Positions 58,101-64,000 of a DNA stretch of 64,000 nucleotides are shown here, in pieces (the first letter of the stretch is position 1; every line of letters starts with the position of its first letter). Where the stretch lies: the NCBI GenBank assembly GCA_035582835.1, contig JAYKAV010002766.1, positions 2,254,234 through 2,318,233 of the forward strand, in the 5' to 3' direction. The notes beneath the pieces were generated by a model. That model was not told the DNA's origin. It made no database searches and was given only the letters and a program-made list of their open reading frames with translations. Origin of the DNA: Phoebastria nigripes (taxonomy: Eukaryota > Chordata > Aves > Procellariiformes > Diomedeidae). The position numbers and the translations under genes were made by a program.

Positions 58101-61100
58101 ATTTTTCACAAATCTTGCTAACCTTTAATGCTTTACTACATTACNTGAGGAAAAAGAACATACTGGTAATTCTGAAACAGATCCTTTTAAACATCCTTTC
58201 CCCTCTCACCATTCCTCAACAGTAAAGGGTTTTCTCTATTCCTTCCACAGCTGTCTTGAGTTAGACTACATGAATAAGCTTATTGGATAACTACCCAATT
58301 GCACATTAGCACAGAAACAAAACACTTAAACTGTCACTTTACATTTTCAAGACAACTAACTTATTTTTAACATAGTCCTCAGCGAGTCAGGACTACACAG
58401 AGGTTCAAACCAACATAGTCAGGAACACAGAAAAAAGAGAAGTTGCATGCTTTAATTCCACCATTTCCATTTTGCTTTTTAAAATCTGTTAAAACAACTC
58501 ATGTCTATTTAGTTTGATCAGCGCTCACATGAAAATTTCCTGCACTTAATTACTGTTGATGGCAGACTGATAACAACACATGGACAGTCTGTATAAGGTT
58601 AAGCCTTTAAGGAAAAAGAATTAAAAATGGCTTGAAGGATAAACTTTTTATGAGTAGGATAAATTTATTTTTCCTTACAGACACAACATGTACAGTGCTT
58701 CACAGGTAGCAGAGTTAGAGGTTTTTCCTTCCTTAGACGCCAAGCGTATTCACCAAAACGAATATTCTGTCCCTGCTTCAGATTGGAACATGGAATCAAC
58801 CAAATCCTAAGCACTATGAACATAATCCATAATGTCAGCCCTGGCATCAGCTAATACTTGTTGTAGGAACGTAGTGTCAAAACTAGAGACAAGAGCAAAT
58901 GAAAACACATCCTTGGGAGAGTTTAGCCTGATGTCTCCCCTCTGCTCCTACATCTTTACTCTGAGAAGTGACAGCTCCATCTGTTGCAAACAAAGTTTCT
59001 GCCAGCGACTGTTTCATCACTTCACTACGAACAGAAGTCAAACTCAAAGACTGCTGAGAATACCGTATAGGATTGCCCCAAACATGCCTTATTTCTGTAT
59101 CTTTGGTTATTCTATTGCTGTGTAGTCTCTACATTGGCTCACTAATTTCTACAAGCACACCTGCTGAGGGCCCTCACGTTTACACAGAAAAAGCAGTCCC
59201 TGCCCAAGGCATTTCACCTACCCATGGCTGAAGCATCTCTTGGCTTGTTTAACTGAACGGGGTCACAGATTTCTTGGACTGGAAAAGTCTTGGGGAAACA
59301 TGTAGGTGAGTCAGCTTGGGGCACTCTCCCCCACCACATAAAGGCTGAATACAGCAATAGGGGAAGGTAGTTTTTAATCTTTCAGCCATTTCAATTTTTA
59401 ATTGCATGTCTGTGCTGGGCTGCCACTTGCCATCCTGTGCGGGGAGAAGCTTCATCACTCAAAACAACTTCTAGCCATGCAGTCACTTTTAGGACTGCAG
59501 AACTGTCCTGATGACATCATAAACTTGTGCTAAGAACAATTATGCCAGCCAGCTGTCCGAGTACTGATGACCTCCTCTGTGCCAATGTTTCTAGTATGCA
59601 TGAAGTTCTACAACAAAATGCAGATTTTCTTCCATGAAAAGGTATAATTTACACCAAGAAAAAGACCTATAAGCACTGCACCTANGCTCACATACTTCTT
59701 TCAGCAAAGCACTCCCAATTAACGTGGCCTAAGGCACAGAGGCTCCGTTCCCTTGTAAACCGATCGTAGAGCAAACTCCAAGCTCTTGAAGAGATGAGCT
59801 GGTGCAATGATCTGTTACATGCACAGTGCTCAGGAAGAGACCATCTTTAAACAGGAAACCTAAAACGAGAAAAAGTGCCTTGTTAACTCTTTAGGCCCTG
59901 AGGCTTTGGTAGTAAAACATATGGTCAGAATTACCAGCCAAAGCAAAGCCAAACAGCTCACTGTGGCTACAATGCCCTAGGAATACGTTACCTTGGTTTA
60001 CAACATTAATTTTTATAATATGAAGAACCAAAAACTTATTAGTGGAAAGCAGTACTTTCTTGCAGTACTCAATTCTTTCAGAGATTTCTTATGAGAGAGG
60101 CCTGTCATGATAAATACAGATGCTTTTCAAATGGAAATGGGAACACTTTCCAAAAGGTATTCCTGGATTCTAGGCAAAATACAGCTTCCATAAGCTTTAG
60201 GGCTAAACTTGAAGCAGGTAAGAGGTTTTCTTCTCCTTAAGTAATGAAAATGGGAAACTTAAAACATTGATTTTTCAAACAGATTCCATATATTACTGTT
60301 AAAAATGAAAGTTGAATGTTTCTGAATTTAAAGATCAGCACTGTAGACCTTTAAAACAATCCGAAGTTACACAGCAGAAGTATTACACCTTTCCTTAAAA
60401 AGTGTAAATTCTTGGAAAGTCCTCAAAAGAATCTACTGCATTAGAGGCTAGAGTCCAATCTCATTGTGGGCCAATTCTTTTGTTCTACTGCTTTGCAATA
60501 AAGGTCTGTATTTATTCATTCCTAGAGGTTGCTGCTCTGTTGGCTTCTGATGCAACTCCTTGTATCTTTCACTCAATGGGGGATTCAGATCCCAGTCCCT
60601 GCCCTCAGGCAAAACATATGTTCCACTCCAACCTGCATCCAACAAGGGTGTTTGCAAGGGAATAATTGTTTTATGTTTATTAATCACCTGCATGCAAATA
60701 GGTGCCAATAAAAACTCCAGGCAGATTCTCTGCCAGACTCACATGATCTAATGGCACCACACCCCAGTTTTGGTGTCTGAAATAATGAATACCTCCAATA
60801 AGGAGGCATTACGACTTTGATATGCAGTGACAAAAATATCACATCAGCTCAGCCACTCTGCAATGATGACTTTGAAAAGAGAGACAAGAAACCTGCAAAA
60901 ACATTCAACATCAGTGGTAAAATAAATTAGAGATGCTGCATATTAAGCTAAACACATGCATTAATGCAACATGAAGGGGTGAGATTTCAATCACGGAACT
61001 AGAACACTCAGACTCTACTCACGTTAACTGTGACCTGCCAAGAGAAAATAATCAGGCCGGGGACTTCCTTTCTTAAAAGTTTGAAAAGGTTTTTAAAAGA

Positions 61101-61280
61101 CAAAGTAAATTTTAGCAAAANGTTTCAGAGTTATATGCCATTGGCCTTAAATAAAAGCCACTGCAGCAATTACTACAACAAAAACCAGCTGATAATTAAA
61201 CTCATTCTGGAAAGAATTAAACTACAAAGCCTGATGGGACTTCAGTTAAGAATTAGATTTAAGTAAGGGCAGTCTTCAGA

Positions 61281-61386
61281 GGCAGGATGAGTTAAGGCAC
61301 TGGAGCTGCAGATTTTTTCTGTGACATTAAGCGAGTCTCAGTCTCTAATCCAATTCTCACCTGTTCAATACAATGGGAATACTTGG
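61281..61386 (+). repeat. MIR-like SINE fragment
   Basis: GATGAGTTAAGGCACTGG, TCTGTGACATTAAGCGAGTC and CAATACAATGGGAATACTT follow forward order with gaps. Confidence 0.45.
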
Positions 61387-62519
61387 TCTTTAAGACTGGC
61401 AACTTTGGGGGGAAGAGACTAACATTCTCAAACACACTACTGAGGCAAGACCAAAAAAGCTTTGACAAATAAAGACAGTTAGGTCTGTCACTTACCTTTC
61501 CCAACTGAGCACTTAGGTGTTATGCCATGCCACACAAGTAATACAGCCTGCACACAATCTTGTACACATCCATCCTTCTATTTCCAAGATTCTTTTTTCA
61601 AGCTTATTGAAACATAAAATAAGCACCCAAACAGAGCATTTTAAATGGTTAACTCATTCAATGCAAATTCAAGTAGGGAAGCAGTCTCAATGAAAATTTT
61701 TCTCAGAAGAATCACTTCTGGGCAGACTGCAAGTTATCAGCCACATGATAATTATCTGAGGCTGTTCTGTGAATGGAGTTTTTATATGGAAGCATCATCT
61801 AGAGCCTAGACAGATCAGTCATTATTCTCATGGAAACAAAGCTCTAGCTATTTGAGAGTAATTCAAAGATTTATGAAAAGTGCTGCAGTTTTATTTCTCA
61901 TCGAACTGTTTTCATGTACTTCTAAATGTACAGACATCAATTAAGAAAAATCATGCAATTGATACATCAGTTTATATTTAAAATACTTAATGTAGTTATG
62001 AGCCTACTGTGCCAGCAGGAGAGCATTCTTTCCCAGTAACAGAACCATGGCCAGGTGAGTTAAAAATGACACTAGCATTTTAAAATCCATTCTACTTGAA
62101 AATCTGTTCTTTCACCTTTTACTTGGATTAGATTGAAACAAAGTATAACAAAAGCAAATTAAGTCTTTGAAAACCTTATTATTATTGCTTTATAAAGCAA
62201 ACAGTGGTAACATCTTTGAAAAAATGAAGTAGATGCTGTGTGTTTAGCATGAAACACTTGCCTGGTGTTTGTTGAGCTTTTAATTAAGAGTAGATGACAG
62301 CACCCTGTCATCTAGAAAACATAGTACCAGTTTTCCCCACACATAAGAAAACTTACAGGGAGGGAGAAGGAAAAAATCTCAGAAGAAAGATAAGTAACCT
62401 GAATGCGCACCCATTAACAGTAAATCGAGTTTCACCTTCACTGTGGAACGATTTACTTAAATACTCTCAGGAAGGATCAGTAGAATAAAAAGATAAAACT
62501 GGCTATATAAATGTCAATC

Positions 62520-62525
62520 TTTATT
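62520..62525 (-). terminator. PSMB2: PSMB2 polyA signal AATAAA
   Basis: Canonical hexamer on the minus strand about 100 nt after the stop codon; it predicts transcript end near 62500. Confidence 0.75.
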
Positions 62526-63708
62526 CGATCTCCCAGTGCAGTACATGACTTGTGTGCTTCAAATGAATAGAAAAAACCAAAAGTGAACAAAAAAGACGAC
62601 TGCTGAAGAAAGATCTCAGGGATTAGGACATCGCTTTTGGAAGGGGTATATTGTCCACTTCATGGATGCCATCTTTGTCAATGAACCGAGCATTGAAAGA
62701 AGTCAGATTTAGGATGAAGCGTTTCTGAAGCTGTTCAACAAAAGACAAAAAGACAAAAGAGATGAGATTCATTCAAAGCTTAGATAAAAGAGGAGAGCAT
62801 AATTTAAGGTATATGCTGTTGCACATCAGAATTTCCATCCTGGTTCTAGTGACCTGAAATATTAGGAACTAGAGTGTTTTTTTCACTGCTCAGGAATCAA
62901 TTAGTATGAGTTTGTTCTCTGTTATAAGACTATCCATGTTAGACAAGCCTAGCTTAGAGACACAAAATACACAAGCCTGTTAACAAGGAAGACGTTTAAG
63001 CAGGAAGAAGATTAGAGCAGGCTACAACTTAGGGCACAAAGTGTATGTATCAAAAAGATACTTCAAACAGAACCTCTTTGGAGTACTTCTTCCTGAGGTT
63101 TCCCCAGATGTTTCTTCCCAATTACATTCAATTCAATCTCTTAAAGACAAGGATAAAGAATATTTCCCTACAATAAAAGCCTTGCAGTCTGAAAGGTTAT
63201 GCTTATGCTAAAATTGACCATGAACTTTAAGGTCAAATCTTTACCTCAGTTAGATATCACTTCACAAGCTGGAAGAGAAGTACACTTAGAAGTATATACT
63301 AGTTAAGCGTAATACAAGTAACAGAAGGATGCTTGCATTATGTTCAGAAGAAACATAAAAGGAAAAAGTCAAAGACTGTCTGTATCAATATTATGCTAAG
63401 CATGGAAGAAGCAGAAGTAAAGAAAAGCAATTAAGCTTCAAGTTTACGTTCTGGAGGACATGAACCATGCTAAGACAATGCAAGTGCCCACAAATCCTTT
63501 TCCTCAGTAGCTATTCCACATCTGGTCAATGTGCATTTATTACTCCTTCTGGCAAAGACAGCAAAAAATGCGACAAGAGGAACAGGAAAATATCAGCAAA
63601 TGAACGCAAACAAACATTCCTTTCTCAAGATCATAAGGGCCTAAGTTAGGCAACTCACCTCCTCTAGACATTTTTTTAGGAGCTCCACAGCTTCCTCACG
63701 TGTGATAC
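62520..63708 (-). CDS. PSMB2: PSMB2, proteasome subunit beta type-2, last two exons and 3'UTR
   Basis: Minus-strand exons 63708–63659 and 62730–62623 encode [16 protein letters not shown], then LQKRFILNL and [13 protein letters not shown], ending PKAMS and TAA. This matches the C-terminus of human PSMB2 ([20 protein letters not shown]). PSMB2 (beta-4) is a non-catalytic subunit of the 20S core beta ring. The C-terminal arm packs against neighbouring subunits. The 3'UTR is about 100 nt, with AATAAA at 62525–62520. The rest of the gene lies past the right edge. It converges on TFAP2E, as in human. Confidence 0.93.
62623..62730 (-). CDS. PSMB2: PSMB2 last coding exon
   Basis: Acceptor TTGTTGAACAG; 36 codons including stop TAA (62625–62623). 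It begins [20 protein letters not shown]. The extreme C-terminus (PLPKAMS) differs from human (SFPKQGS), as is usual for this variable end. Confidence 0.92.
   Translation of the reverse strand, partial: LQKRFILNLTSFNARFIDKDGIHEVDNIPLPKAMS
62731..63658 (-). other. PSMB2: PSMB2 last intron
   Basis: 928 bp, no coding or repeat structure recognised. The remaining 63709–64000 is the next PSMB2 intron, and no exon was seen in it. Confidence 0.8.
63659..63708 (-). CDS. PSMB2: PSMB2 penultimate exon
   Basis: A 50-bp exon between acceptor CTCTTTCAG and donor GAG|GTGAGT. With one base from the previous exon it codes 17 residues (G)[16 protein letters not shown] and leaves phase 0. Confidence 0.9.
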
Positions 63709-64000
63709 CTGAAAGAGAAAACATCCACAGATTGATTTAATTAGAGGCCATCTCTCTCAACAGAAACTTTATTAAATTTAAACAACTTTTCAGCTGAGCA
63801 CCAAAAACTCTCCTTCCCAGCTCACAGAAAACACTTTCCAGATGTACTGAGGACGCCCTGCACCGAAGCGCTCACACTGCAACAAGCCATTGAGAATCGA
63901 TTTGTTACACTGAATGGGAAGCATGACGGAATTTTGCCTCCCATGGCCAGGGACAGAGCTTCGGAGAAGTCCAGCCGTCTCTCTCTCCTCGAGTTTATTA

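Larger units (their letters stand above)
50621..62515. other. TFAP2E–PSMB2 intergenic region
   Basis: About 12 kb of AT-richer DNA without a recognised gene. All open frames are short (up to about 170 codons), have no family motif, and overlap in several frames. Two old SINE-like fragments occur (near 55.1 and 61.3 kb). Confidence 0.6.

Noticed and set aside
1..64000. CR1 LINE, endogenous retrovirus or DNA transposon
   Set aside because: No CR1 3' octamer repeats, LTR pairs, reverse transcriptase or transposase frames were seen by eye; a RepeatMasker run would settle this.
1..64000. tRNA, rRNA or CRISPR features
   Set aside because: No cloverleaf-type A/B boxes with paired arms, rRNA motifs or regularly spaced repeats were found; the SINE-like pieces only recall tRNA-derived heads.

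Overview
The window is vertebrate nuclear DNA. Genes are split into exons with GT/AG borders, CpG islands mark the promoters, and there is no operon structure. Gene content and order match the block KIAA0319L – NCDN – TFAP2E – PSMB2 known from human 1p34.3. Four loci fit in 64 kb, NCDN introns are only about 175–320 bp, no Alu or L1 was noticed, and the GC islands are strong. This suits a compact sauropsid genome, most likely a bird; the species and class cannot be proven by eye. Isolated single Ns occur throughout, and one 497-base N run (25812–26308) is an assembly gap.

Layout. (1) About 1–15.8 kb, minus strand: the 5' part of KIAA0319L (type I membrane glycoprotein, also known as AAVR). 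It comprises a GC-rich non-coding exon 1, a start exon with a hydrophobic leader, a MANSC-domain exon and a Ser/Thr-rich exon. The PKD-repeat exons lie beyond the left edge. (2) About 15.3–16.3 kb: one CpG island that serves as a head-to-head promoter for KIAA0319L (left) and NCDN (right). (3) 16.16–19.8 kb, plus strand: complete NCDN (neurochondrin), six coding exons and about 706 residues. (4) 19.8–25.8 kb: intergenic, ending in a very GC-rich, G-run-rich stretch that runs into the gap. (5) About 25.8–50.6 kb, plus strand: TFAP2E (AP-2 epsilon). Six exons covering nearly the whole protein are readable, but the short first coding exon is not visible and is probably in the gap. Intron 3 is 18 kb; it is CpG-rich at its 5' end and holds AT-rich islands with homeodomain-type motifs that look regulatory. 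(6) About 50.6–62.5 kb: intergenic, no gene found. (7) 62.5–64 kb, minus strand: the last two exons and polyA signal of PSMB2 (proteasome subunit beta type-2), converging on TFAP2E.

The genes do not form a pathway. NCDN and KIAA0319L are both neuronally relevant and share a promoter; TFAP2E is a tissue-restricted developmental regulator; PSMB2 is housekeeping. No tRNA, rRNA, CRISPR, integrated virus or intact transposon was recognised. The most unusual structures are a perfect 37-bp inverted repeat with an 8-nt loop in KIAA0319L intron 2, two upstream ORFs in the KIAA0319L leader (one completed only by splicing), an NCDN start lacking the palmitoylated N-terminus of the long human isoform, and a G-run cluster at the gap that hides TFAP2E exon 1. 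I found no clearly undescribed biological system.
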